Shown here in pieces: positions 27,109-37,323 of a DNA stretch of 64,000 bases. Numbering within the stretch: the first letter of the stretch is position 1; every line of letters begins with the position of its first letter. Below the pieces are notes generated by a model, which did not search any database, had not been told where the DNA came from, and saw nothing but the letters and a program-made list of their open reading frames with translations. This DNA is from Stigmatella aurantiaca DW4/3-1. Lineage in GTDB: Bacteria; Myxococcota; Myxococcia; Myxococcales; Myxococcaceae. The stretch spans positions 5,102,893 to 5,166,892 of the forward strand of contig NC_014623.1 in assembly GCF_000165485.1 (NCBI RefSeq), read 5' to 3'. The position numbers and the translations under genes were made by a program.

Positions 27109-30100
27109 CTAGCTGTTGTCGAGCTTGCGTTGCATGCGCTCTCGCCGCAGCGCACCCCGGCCACGGCGATGGATCAGTGCTGAGTCAGGGGCGGCCGCCT
27201 CTTCGCTGGGAGGAGACAGCAGCCGGGCCATCCCTCCCAGCGTGGGTTTCTTGAAGAGCTGGACGATGGGGAACTCCAGGCCCATCCGCTGTTTGATCTC
27301 CGCCACCAGCTTGAGACCAATGAGGGAGTTGCCACCCAGCTCGAAGAAGTTGTCGTGAGCGTGCACGTGGGAGATGCCCAGCAAGCGCCGCCAGATGTCG
27401 CCCAGCAGGCTCTCCACCTCATCCACGCTGGAGAGCGTGGCAGGAGGCGGCGAGGTGGACGGGGAGGGGGCTCCCGCACCGGCCAGTTCTTGAAGGAGGC
27501 TCGGACTTCGCGCAAGGACCGAGGGGAGGGGACGGGTGGAGACCACCAGGTGAGGTTGCAGGTGGGCCAATGCCCGGCCGAAGACGTCGACGCCTTCCTG
27601 AGGCGAGAGGGCATGGGCGAGCATCTGCTCGCGAAGGTGCTCCAGTCCGGCAGGCAGTGCGGTGGTGACGGCTTGGCCCACCTCGCGCCACGTATCCCAC
27701 CCCAGGGACATGATGTGCCGCGCGCCCTCGGCCGCGCGTTTTTGTGCGAACGCATCCAGAAAGGCATTGGCGGCGCAGTGATCCACCTGGCCAAAGTCAC
27801 CGGCAACCGCCGTGAGCGAGGAGCACAGCAGGAAGAAATCCAGGGGGGTGCCGTTGAGCAGCCGATCGAGGACCCGCGCGCCGTGCACCTTGGGGCGAAG
27901 GATCTCCTCCGTCGCCTCACGCGTGCGCAGTTGACTGAGCCCTCCCGCGGGCACGCCTGCCGCGTGAATGACGCCATGCAACTCGCCAAACTCGGCCCGC
28001 GCACGGTGAAGCACTTCCTCCATGTGGGTGGCGTCCGCCGTATCCGCGCTCAGCGCCAACACCCGTGCTCCCAGCGCTTCGAATTCCAACAGCTTGCGCA
28101 GCTTGCTTCCGAGGGGATCCGTCCCGGGGAGGGCGGCCAGCGCTTCCCATTGCTGCCGCTCGGGCACGGGCGTGCGGCCCACGAGCACCAGCCGGGCCTG
28201 AACCGCGCGTGCCAGGTGCTCGGCCAACACCAGCCCGAGGCCGCCCAACCCACCCGTGATGAGGTAGGTGCCCTGGGGGCGGAGCGGGGCCGGTGTGGCG
28301 GGAGGCGGCAAAGACAGGGACTCGTAACTTTGCTCCCATCGGTGCACCCCACGCCATGCCAGGGTGGCATTCGATGACGGCCCGGTGAGTTCTTGAGCGA
28401 GCTGTTCCACGAGAAGGGCCAGGAGGGCCTCGTCCGTGGGCGGTGTCACATCGACGCTCTTGCAGGTGAGGTGCGGCAGTTCCTGGGGAAGAACCCGGCA
28501 GATGCCCAGCAGGGCGGCCTTTTCGGGATGAAGGGGCTCGTGGCCTCCCACGGCTTGCACCCCGCTGGAGACGATGACCAGGTGCCGTGGAGGGGAATCC
28601 GGCAGCTCCGCCAGCGCCTGTCCCAGGGCCAGTGGCTCGTGGAAAGCCACTTCCAGGGCTTTGCGTTCGCCTTCAGGGCCGGGGCCGCAACTGGCCAGGG
28701 GGCGCAAAAAGGCGATGCGCTCCGGGGAGCGGCCTGCCTTTTCCAGCAGGGTGAGGAGCTCGGCGTAGGACGCGCGGCTGCCGGGCACGACCTCGTAGGT
28801 GTCTTCCGCTGTGCGCTGGGCTTGTGATCCCGCGATGGCGACGGTCACCGAGTGGCCATCCCGCCTGAGCCGTTTCGCCAGCAGCGAGTCCAGGTCCTGC
28901 CCATCCGTCACCAGGAGCCAACGCTGGGGTCCGGGAAGGGGCGCGCGCACCAACGAGCGCTTCCAGGAGGGAAGATAGAACCAGTCCGCCGCATGCGGCT
29001 GCCGCTCCAGGGGGGGAGGTGTGGAGGGCGCGAGGGCGCGGGGTTCCATCCAGTGCCGCTGACGCTCGAAGGGATAGGTGGGCAGTTGGACCCGCCGTCG
29101 TTGCTCGTGAGCCGAGAAGTGTTTCCAGCTCACCGGGACGCCCTCCATCCACAGCCTGCCCAGCGTGGTGAGCAAGTGCTGCGCGTCGGACCCCTCCTCC
29201 CGGGGCCCGCGCAGGGAGGCGAGGACGGTGACATCCGCTTCGTGGCCCATCCGCAGCCGAGCCAGAGAGCTGAGCGTGCGTCCGGGCCCCACTTCCAGCA
29301 GGATTTGGCAGGGCAGCTCCGCCAGCGTGGCCACGCCTTGACCGAAGCGGACGGGCTGGCGCAGATGGCGTACCCAGTAGTCGGGCCGGGTGGCTTCCTC
29401 GGGAGTCATCCACGTGCCGGTGACGCACGAGACGATCGGCACGGTGGGCGGCTTCAGCTTGAGCCGGGAGACGAATGAGGCAAAGGCGGGAAGGATGGGA
29501 TCGACGAGATGGGAGTGAGCGGCCACGTCAATGTGAATCCGCCGTCCCTCGATGCCTTGCGCCTGGAGCTGGCGCAGCAGGGCCTCGATGGCCTCTTCGT
29601 CCCCTGCCAGGGCGCACTGCGCCGCGCCGTTGATGGCCGCCAGCGATACGCGGGGGCCGAGAAACGGGCGCACGGCCTCTTCTGGCAGGGGCACACTGGC
29701 CATGGCCCCCGGGGGCAGCTGCTCGAAGAGCCGCCCGCGCTCACACACCAGCGCCAGCCCGTCCTCCAGTGACAGGATGCCTGCCTGGCACGCGGCGGTG
29801 TACTCCCCCATGCTGTGGCCCATCAGCGCCTCTGGAACCACGCCCCACTCTTTCCAGAGTTCGGCAAGTGCATATTCCAGGCAGAACAGGGCAGGCAGCG
29901 CGACGGAGGGCCTCGTGAGGCGCGAGGAGGCTTCCCCTGAAGGATAGAGAGCCTCCAGCAGGGAGAGGCCGGTCCGTTTCAGCAAGGATGCGCACGTTTC
30001 GAGGTGACGGCGGAACGAGGGCTCTGTTTCGTACAACTCGCGGCCCATGTTGACGTACTGTGCACCCCCTCCCGGAAACATGAAGGCCACAGTGCGGCTG

Positions 30101-31689
30101 GCCGCCCGGCTCTGGCGCGTCAACAGGCGTTCGGGGTCACCCGATTCGAGCACCGCATGGGCTTCCTCGCGCTCGCGGCAGACCAGGATCTGGCGATACG
30201 GCAGAGCCTTGCGCCCCACCTGGAGGGTATAGGCGACGTCGGAGAGATCCTGGCCGGGGTGCGTGGCGAGGTGAGTTCGCAGACGGTGTGTGAGCGCCTG
30301 GAGCGCCTGCCCGGAGTGGGCCGACACCGGCAGCACCTTCCACGGTCGCGAGGGGCCGGTGGAGGGAGGGGGTGGGGCCTGTTCGAGCACGGCGTGGGCA
30401 TTGGTCCCACCAATGCCGAAGGAGCTCACCCCGGCACGCCGAGGACCCTGGTCCTTCTTCCACGGAGTCAGGCTGCCATTGACGACGAAAGGGGACCGCT
30501 CCCAGTCGATGTTGGGGTTGGGCTGGCGGAAGTGCAGGGTGGGGGGCAATGCACCGTGTTCCACGGCCAGGGTGGCCTTGATGAGGCCCGCCACGCCCGA
30601 GGCGGCATCCAGGTGGCCGATGTTGGATTTGACGGAACCCAGCCCGCAGAAGCCCGTATCCGCTGTTTCCGCGCGGAAGACACGCGTGAGGGCGGAGACC
30701 TCGACGGGATCTCCCAGCAACGTCCCCGTGCCATGGGCTTCCACATACCCAATGCTGCGAGCGGGAACTCCGGCCACCGCCAAGGCGCGGGCGATGACCT
30801 CGGCCTGTCCCTCGGGGCTTGGCGCGGTATAGCCAACCTTGGTGGAGCCATCGTTGTTGATGGCCGTGCCCAGGATGACGGCGTGGATGGAGTCCCGGCT
30901 GGCCAGCGCGTCTTCCAGGCGCTTGAGGACGACCACCCCCACGCCACTGCCGAAGACCGTGCCCTGGCCCTGCGCATCGAAGGGGCGGCAATGGCCGTCG
31001 GGCGAGGCGATGCCCCTGGGCTCGTGGATGTAGCCCGTCCGCTGCGGGACATCCACGGAGACGCCCCCTGCCAGTGCCACGTCGCACTGGTAGCTGAGCA
31101 GGGCCTGGCAAGCGTGGTGAACAGCCACCAACGAGGTCGAGCAGCCGGTCTGGATGTTCACGCTCGGGCCGCGCAGATCCAGGTTGTAGGAGACGCGTGT
31201 GGCCAGGAAATCCTTGTCGTTGCCGATCATCACCTGGAAGGTGTCACCAGCGTCGATCAACTCCCTGTGGGTCAGCAGGTTGAAGAGCAGGTAGGTGCTC
31301 ATGCTGGTCCCGGCGAAGACGCCGGTGGACCGCTCGGTGTCTGGCCATTGGCCGGAGCGCTCCAGCGCTTCCCACGCGCACTCCAGGAAGATGCGGTGCT
31401 GGGGATCCATGAGCGCGGCCTCCCGGGGGGAGTACCCGAAGAGGCTTGCATCGAAGGTGTCCACCTGCTCCAGCACGGCGCCTGCCTTGATGAAGTGCTC
31501 CCGGCTCAGAAGCGCGGGAGGAACACCTCGCGCGAGCAGCTCCTCATCCGTGAAGGCGCGGATGCCTTCTGCTCCCTGAATCAGGTGTTGCCAGAAGGAC
31601 TCCACGTCGGCGGCGCCGGGAAACCGTCCCGCCATGCCGACGATGGCAACAGCCATGCCGTTGCCCATGCTGGATTCTTCGACGCTCAT
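27109..31689 (-). CDS. Type I polyketide synthase module: KS-AT-KR-ACP
   Basis: A 1526-residue module. KS (about 10-430) has the active cysteine in TGCSTSLVAVH (residue 183) plus EAHGTGTLLGD and NIGHLD. AT (about 535-860) has GHSMGEY (near 625), but the specificity loop reads VAAHSHLVDP rather than HAFH or YASH, so the extender is uncertain. KR (about 1100-1370) has the NADPH loop GGLGGLGLV near 1148 and the serine region CSSLTAV. The residue at the catalytic Tyr position is His1304, in GQVDHCAANAF. The ACP (about 1415-1490) carries ELGGNSL. The ATG at 31689 is preceded by AGGA six bases upstream; a GTG lies at 31707. There is no loading domain, so it must receive a chain from elsewhere, presumably the FAAL-NRPS. 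Confidence 0.92.
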   Translation of the reverse strand: MSVEESSMGNGMAVAIVGMAGRFPGAADVESFWQHLIQGAEGIRAFTDEELLARGVPPALLSREHFIKAGAVLEQVDTFDASLFGYSPREAALMDPQHRIFLECAWEALERSGQWPDTERSTGVFAGTSMSTYLLFNLLTHRELIDAGDTFQVMIGNDKDFLATRVSYNLDLRGPSVNIQTGCSTSLVAVHHACQALLSYQCDVALAGGVSVDVPQRTGYIHEPRGIASPDGHCRPFDAQGQGTVFGSGVGVVVLKRLEDALASRDSIHAVILGTAINNDGSTKVGYTAPSPEGQAEVIARALAVAGVPARSIGYVEAHGTGTLLGDPVEVSALTRVFRAETADTGFCGLGSVKSNIGHLDAASGVAGLIKATLAVEHGALPPTLHFRQPNPNIDWERSPFVVNGSLTPWKKDQGPRRAGVSSFGIGGTNAHAVLEQAPPPPSTGPSRPWKVLPVSAHSGQALQALTHRLRTHLATHPGQDLSDVAYTLQVGRKALPYRQILVCREREEAHAVLESGDPERLLTRQSRAASRTVAFMFPGGGAQYVNMGRELYETEPSFRRHLETCASLLKRTGLSLLEALYPSGEASSRLTRPSVALPALFCLEYALAELWKEWGVVPEALMGHSMGEYTAACQAGILSLEDGLALVCERGRLFEQLPPGAMASVPLPEEAVRPFLGPRVSLAAINGAAQCALAGDEEAIEALLRQLQAQGIEGRRIHIDVAAHSHLVDPILPAFASFVSRLKLKPPTVPIVSCVTGTWMTPEEATRPDYWVRHLRQPVRFGQGVATLAELPCQILLEVGPGRTLSSLARLRMGHEADVTVLASLRGPREEGSDAQHLLTTLGRLWMEGVPVSWKHFSAHEQRRRVQLPTYPFERQRHWMEPRALAPSTPPPLERQPHAADWFYLPSWKRSLVRAPLPGPQRWLLVTDGQDLDSLLAKRLRRDGHSVTVAIAGSQAQRTAEDTYEVVPGSRASYAELLTLLEKAGRSPERIAFLRPLASCGPGPEGERKALEVAFHEPLALGQALAELPDSPPRHLVIVSSGVQAVGGHEPLHPEKAALLGICRVLPQELPHLTCKSVDVTPPTDEALLALLVEQLAQELTGPSSNATLAWRGVHRWEQSYESLSLPPPATPAPLRPQGTYLITGGLGGLGLVLAEHLARAVQARLVLVGRTPVPERQQWEALAALPGTDPLGSKLRKLLEFEALGARVLALSADTADATHMEEVLHRARAEFGELHGVIHAAGVPAGGLSQLRTREATEEILRPKVHGARVLDRLLNGTPLDFFLLCSSLTAVAGDFGQVDHCAANAFLDAFAQKRAAEGARHIMSLGWDTWREVGQAVTTALPAGLEHLREQMLAHALSPQEGVDVFGRALAHLQPHLVVSTRPLPSVLARSPSLLQELAGAGAPSPSTSPPPATLSSVDEVESLLGDIWRRLLGISHVHAHDNFFELGGNSLIGLKLVAEIKQRMGLEFPIVQLFKKPTLGGMARLLSPPSEEAAAPDSALIHRRGRGALRRERMQRKLDNS

Positions 31690-31833
31690 GGCGAGTCCTG
31701 CCCGCACTCCGTCCCACGCGTTGGGAGGAGGGTTGAGGCTGATGCGCTTGGGAGGGGGGCGGTCCGCGGCGCATGGGTCTGCTACCCAGGGCTTGTTGTC
31801 GGCCCTGGGCTCAATGACAACGGAGGCGGTTCA

Positions 31834-32766
31834 TCATGTCTTCTTGCGCACGATGATCTGGAAGCCCTTGAGCACGACCTCGAGCTGGTGGGCCGCGGCG
31901 CTGAGGAACGCGTCGATGCCAATGTCAGGACGGTCAATGTTGGCGAACGCAGCGAGCTGGGCGCCGGCCATTCCGTAGTCGTCGAACACCATCAAACCGT
32001 TGGGCCGGAGCAACCGCCAGCTCAGGACGGCGTCCTCGAGGACGTCGAAAGGCCTGTGTGAGCCATCCACGTAGATGAAGTCGAAAACGGGTTCCGGGGG
32101 AAGCCGCCGCAGCACGTGGCCGGAGGGCCCCACGAGTTTCTCCACTCGGTGGGCCTGTCCCGTGGCGGCGATGTTCTCGTCGAATACCTTGGCGTAGGGG
32201 CCATCGAAGAGGTCCGCGCAGACGATGCGGCTCTCCGGATGGGTCAACACGTTTTCCAGGAGCCAGATGGCGGAGCGGCCCTCGAAGCTGCCAATTTCAA
32301 GGGCCTTCAGCTCGGGGCGGTTGACCCAGGGGGTGAGCACGTTGCGCCAGTCCGCCTCGCATTTGGACATCCAGTCCGAGGAGAACCGGTAGGGACCGAT
32401 TTGACGGTACGCGGGGTTGCGTTCCAAGTACCCCTGCAGTCCTCGCTGGGTCTCGGCGGAAAGCCAGGGCAACTGCAGGAGTTTCTCGGTGGCCGTCCGT
32501 GCCGCGAGCTTCAAGTTGTCCACGGAGGCCGCATGCGGTCCAAGGTCCGCGGCGCTTCCTTCCGTGACCAGCTTTCCAAGTTCATCCAGTTCCAACAGCC
32601 AACGCTGGACCGCTGTGTCGGTGACAACCTCAGGGCGAGGAGAAGTTCTGAATTCTTTGAAACGCTCAGCCAGTGCTGAAACCCTTGTGGCGATATTCGA
32701 GGGCTCGGCTCCTGAAGGTCCGCTGGAAGAAGAGGGCGGCCGCCCTGCAATAACCGACGCATTCAT
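31834..32766 (-). CDS. Class I SAM-dependent methyltransferase (Methyltransf_24 type)
   Basis: A 310-residue protein. The C-terminal 190 residues form a Rossmann methyltransferase: motif I ALEIGSFEGRSAIWLLE, an acidic loop after it (IVCADLFDG) and FDFIYVDGSHRPFDVLEDA, then LRPNGLMVFDDY. The V-D-G-S-H phrase is typical of the Methyltransf_24 group, which includes O-methyltransferases and sugar methyltransferases. The N-terminal 110 residues are helical and not recognised. It is the first gene of the minus-strand run, 144 bases upstream of the PKS gene. That gap is larger than elsewhere in the operon, so a second promoter before the PKS is possible. Methylation of the product or of its sugar is inferred. 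Confidence 0.8.
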   Translation of the reverse strand: MNASVIAGRPPSSSSGPSGAEPSNIATRVSALAERFKEFRTSPRPEVVTDTAVQRWLLELDELGKLVTEGSAADLGPHAASVDNLKLAARTATEKLLQLPWLSAETQRGLQGYLERNPAYRQIGPYRFSSDWMSKCEADWRNVLTPWVNRPELKALEIGSFEGRSAIWLLENVLTHPESRIVCADLFDGPYAKVFDENIAATGQAHRVEKLVGPSGHVLRRLPPEPVFDFIYVDGSHRPFDVLEDAVLSWRLLRPNGLMVFDDYGMAGAQLAAFANIDRPDIGIDAFLSAAAHQLEVVLKGFQIIVRKKT

Positions 32767-33242
32767 GTTACCAGATTTTCACGGAATGCGGACGAGGTCA
32801 AAGAGAAATGTTCACTGCTCTTAAGTGATTTAATGGTTAAAACAGGTAAAACAGGAAATTTGTATTCGGTCTTGGCTCGGCGGACACCAGCATTGGGGAG
32901 AAGGGAAGTGACATGCCAATGACGCGCTCACACCTTGAGGGTGGTTGTGTTCACACCCTTGTGATTGAGCGGCTTCCAGCCATGGCATGGACTACTGGGT
33001 CCGGCTTGATTCAGTATGGCTCGGGTGAGCGGTGTACTGTTATCACTCTCTAGCAATGTCAGCAGAGGAGGAGCCAGCCCGGCGGGCGGGGGGCCACTGC
33101 CGAAGTGACAACAGGTGCAAGAGAACTCGCTCTCTGACCCGCCGCCGCGGCGTGGCGAATGCGGCCGAATTGGGGATTGGTGCTGGCAATAATAGATGTG
33201 CGAATGTCCATCGTAGGCTTCGGCGAAGGGATGTGCCCCCAC
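32767..33242. other. Intergenic region, likely promoter region of the biosynthetic operon
   Basis: I see no gene in these 476 bases. The 110 bases next to the methyltransferase start (32767-32880) are much richer in A and T than the rest of the window and contain a 9-base tandem repeat. They are the natural place for the operon's promoter, reading leftwards. The remainder, up to the end of the 5'-nucleotidase gene, shows no convincing terminator hairpin. Confidence 0.5.
32838..32855. repeat. Perfect tandem 9-base repeat upstream of the biosynthetic operon
   Basis: TAAAACAGG occurs twice in immediate tandem, in the AT-rich stretch about 75 bases upstream of the first gene of the cluster. It could be a regulator half-site pair or part of a promoter; no function is proven. 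Confidence 0.5.
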
Positions 33243-34949
<1,707 letters not shown>

Positions 34950-35030
34950 ACCACGGCCCCCCCCACCCGGCACGCCCACGTGGGTCTTCCTTGCGGGTAT
35001 CCGAGGGGGCGTGGCACGCTTCGGGGCGCG

Positions 35031-35330
35031 ATGCGGTCTCCAGCCAGACGTCAGTCCGCGGACGCCGAGATCCATGCGCGGCTGTCCGCTCGAATCGAAG
35101 CCCTGGAGGATCGGGTCCGGCAGCTGGAGCTGCATGTGCGGCGCGCCGCCACCGCCGCGGTGCGTGCCCGTTCCGGCGGCGCCTCCGCCTCCAAGCGCGA
35201 GGCGCCGGGCAAGCCCCGTCCCCGGTGCCCGGGGTGCACCCTGGAGCTGCCGAGAGGCCGCCGGGGCGATACGTGCGTCTGGTGCGGGTTCCACTTCGCC
35301 GCCGTCCGGCGCCGGGCGGGGAAGGAATGA
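35031..35330 (+). CDS. Small zinc-ribbon protein with N-terminal coiled coil
   Basis: A 99-residue protein. Residues 10-45 are a heptad-like helix (SARIEALEDRVRQLELHV), followed by a basic linker and a C-terminal zinc ribbon with CPGC and CVWC separated by 13 residues. It begins at the ATG at 35031 and its stop overlaps the ATG of the kinase-like gene as ATGA, so the two are translationally coupled. I do not recognise a named family; a partner or adaptor for the downstream membrane protein is a reasonable guess. Confidence 0.7.
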   Translation: MRSPARRQSADAEIHARLSARIEALEDRVRQLELHVRRAATAAVRARSGGASASKREAPGKPRPRCPGCTLELPRGRRGDTCVWCGFHFAAVRRRAGKE

Positions 35331-37321
35331 GCGCCTCCTACCGGCTCACAGGCCGGGTCGAGTCGGGAGATCTCGCGGAACTCTACCAGGCCACCCAGGA
35401 GGCGGGGGGCAGCGTGGTGGTGAAGCTCTTCCACGCGAAGACCTCGGATCCCGCCTACGCCCGGGTCCTGGCCGACACGTCGCGGGTGCTCAACCCCCTG
35501 CGCCCCGTGGGCATCGTCCCCGTGGTGGACATGGGCTTCGTGAAGCAGCGGCTCGCGGTCGTGCGCGAGCACATGGAGGGCTTCACCCTGGGGACGGCGC
35601 TCCAGCGGCTCAACTCCAAGGAGGTCCTCCTTTCCTCCGCCCTGGCCTTGCACCTCGTCATCCAACTGCTGGAGGCCGTGCAGCGGGCGCACGAGGTGGG
35701 GGTCATTCATGGCGCCATCACCCCGGGCAACCTGCTGCTGTCCCGCGAGGGCGTCCCGGGGATCTGCGACTTCGGGGCGCTCAAGGCCTTGATGGCGGTG
35801 CCCGAGCTCAAGCGCGCCTTCGCCACCCGCGGGCGCAGCGCCTACCGCGCTCCCGAAGTGGGCCGGGGAGAGGAGCCCAGCGAGCTGTCGGACATCTACT
35901 CCCTGGGTGCCATCGCCTACGAACTGCTCACCCTGCGCGAGGCCCTCGTCGTGGGCAGTGGCCTCAGCACCCGCCGGGATGGGTTGCCCCCTCCGAGCCG
36001 TCTGGACCGCCGCATCAACTCCCGGCTGGATCCGGTCATCCTGCGCGCGTTGGATCCGCTCCCCCAGCGGCGCTTTCGCTCGGCTGGAGAGTTTGCCGGG
36101 GGGCTGCGCAACTTCCTGGTCGCGCACGGGGGCATGCCCGGCGCGGAGGATCTGCGCCGGTTCATCCGGGAGCTCGTCCCCAACGAGGTGAACTTCACCA
36201 CGCTCGGGCCCGTGCCTTTCTCCGAGCCCTTCACGCTCGCCCCTGTCTCCGGGGCGGAGATCTCCCTCCTGCGGGCCGAGCCCCTGGATGTCTCGGTGGT
36301 GGTGCGCACGCCGTTCAGTCCAGCGTTGAGTGAGGAGGAGACTTTCGCGAAGACCCAGGAGTCCGCCCCCGCCTTCGAGGAGTACACGCCAGAGGGGCCC
36401 GCTGCCCTGGAGCCCCTGCGCGCGGGCGCGCCAGAGCCCGTGTCAGAGGACGAGACCACGTCGCCCACGCCCCCCCAGGAGGCGCACTGGGAGGCGCCCG
36501 CGGGGGCCGTGCCCGCCCCGCCGCGCAAGCAGCTCGTTCCCCAAGGGGGCATCACCGGTTCCAGGGAGGGCACGCGCATCGGCCGCAACCCCCGGCTCAA
36601 GTGGGTCGAGGATGTCTCGGACGGGGCCTCCGCGGAGGAGGCGGTGGATGAGCTCTCGACGTCGGTCCGAAGACGGCTGGCTGCTCGCGACGTTCCGGCC
36701 ACCGCGCCCTCGCGTCCACCGGTCTCGAAGGAGCGGCCGGAGATTCCAATGCCGCCGCCCACCCAGGAAGCGGTGCCCGCGGTGGGACGGCGGAGGCTCC
36801 TCACGGAGGAACTCAACCTCCTGAAGATCACGCGTCGGCAGCGCCGTGCCCTGGGTTTCGTGGGGGCCCTCGTGCTGGTGGGGGTGTTCGCCTTCGTGCT
36901 CGCCACGTGGGAGCGCTCCGCCTCCGGCGAGGCACCGAGGCCCCTTCCGGAAGTGCCCCCGGCAGCCCCTGCGGGTGTCTCCGTGTCCCCGTTCCGCGAG
37001 CCGGCCCCGGTGCAGCCTCCCCCCTCGGCCCCTCCGCCAGCGGCCCGGGAGCCCGCCGCCGCGTCCGAGGAAGAGGCGGCGCCAGTGCCCTCCCGGCCCG
37101 CCTTTCTGACGTTGCGCTCCAATACGCCGGCGCGGGTCTTCATCGATGGGGTCCTGGTGAAGCGGCGCACGCCGCTCATTCGCTACCCGGTGAAGCCCGG
37201 CAACCGGCTCATCGTGCTGGAAGCCCTGTCCACCGGGGAGCGGGCCGAATTCCGCCTGCGCTTCGAGCGGGGCAAGACACAGGCCATCGAGCAGACCTTC
37301 AAACCCGCCCCGAGGCGTTGA
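35327..37321 (+). CDS. Membrane pseudokinase with C-terminal PEGA domain
   Basis: A 664-residue protein with a Ser/Thr kinase-like domain (about 1-275), a long proline- and glutamate-rich linker, one transmembrane segment (about 503-525, ALGFVGALVLVGVFAFVLA) and a C-terminal PEGA-type domain (about 590-655, LTLRSNTPARVFIDG). The ATP-site lysine is present (VVVK33). D148-F-G150 and the metal-binding N135 are also present. The catalytic loop reads H128-G-A130 where active kinases have H-R-D, so the catalytic Asp is missing and activity is doubtful. The topology would place the kinase-like domain in the cytoplasm and PEGA in the periplasm. It is coupled to the zinc-ribbon gene upstream and followed two bases later by a response regulator. 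A scaffold or signal-sensing role is inferred. Confidence 0.82.
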   Translation: MSASYRLTGRVESGDLAELYQATQEAGGSVVVKLFHAKTSDPAYARVLADTSRVLNPLRPVGIVPVVDMGFVKQRLAVVREHMEGFTLGTALQRLNSKEVLLSSALALHLVIQLLEAVQRAHEVGVIHGAITPGNLLLSREGVPGICDFGALKALMAVPELKRAFATRGRSAYRAPEVGRGEEPSELSDIYSLGAIAYELLTLREALVVGSGLSTRRDGLPPPSRLDRRINSRLDPVILRALDPLPQRRFRSAGEFAGGLRNFLVAHGGMPGAEDLRRFIRELVPNEVNFTTLGPVPFSEPFTLAPVSGAEISLLRAEPLDVSVVVRTPFSPALSEEETFAKTQESAPAFEEYTPEGPAALEPLRAGAPEPVSEDETTSPTPPQEAHWEAPAGAVPAPPRKQLVPQGGITGSREGTRIGRNPRLKWVEDVSDGASAEEAVDELSTSVRRRLAARDVPATAPSRPPVSKERPEIPMPPPTQEAVPAVGRRRLLTEELNLLKITRRQRRALGFVGALVLVGVFAFVLATWERSASGEAPRPLPEVPPAAPAGVSVSPFREPAPVQPPPSAPPPAAREPAAASEEEAAPVPSRPAFLTLRSNTPARVFIDGVLVKRRTPLIRYPVKPGNRLIVLEALSTGERAEFRLRFERGKTQAIEQTFKPAPRR

Positions 37322-37323
37322 GC

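Noticed and set aside
34950-35294. Extended N terminus for the 5'-nucleotidase
   Set aside because: It would be antisense to the zinc-ribbon protein and has glycine/arginine-rich sequence; the ATG at 34949 gives a sensible start.
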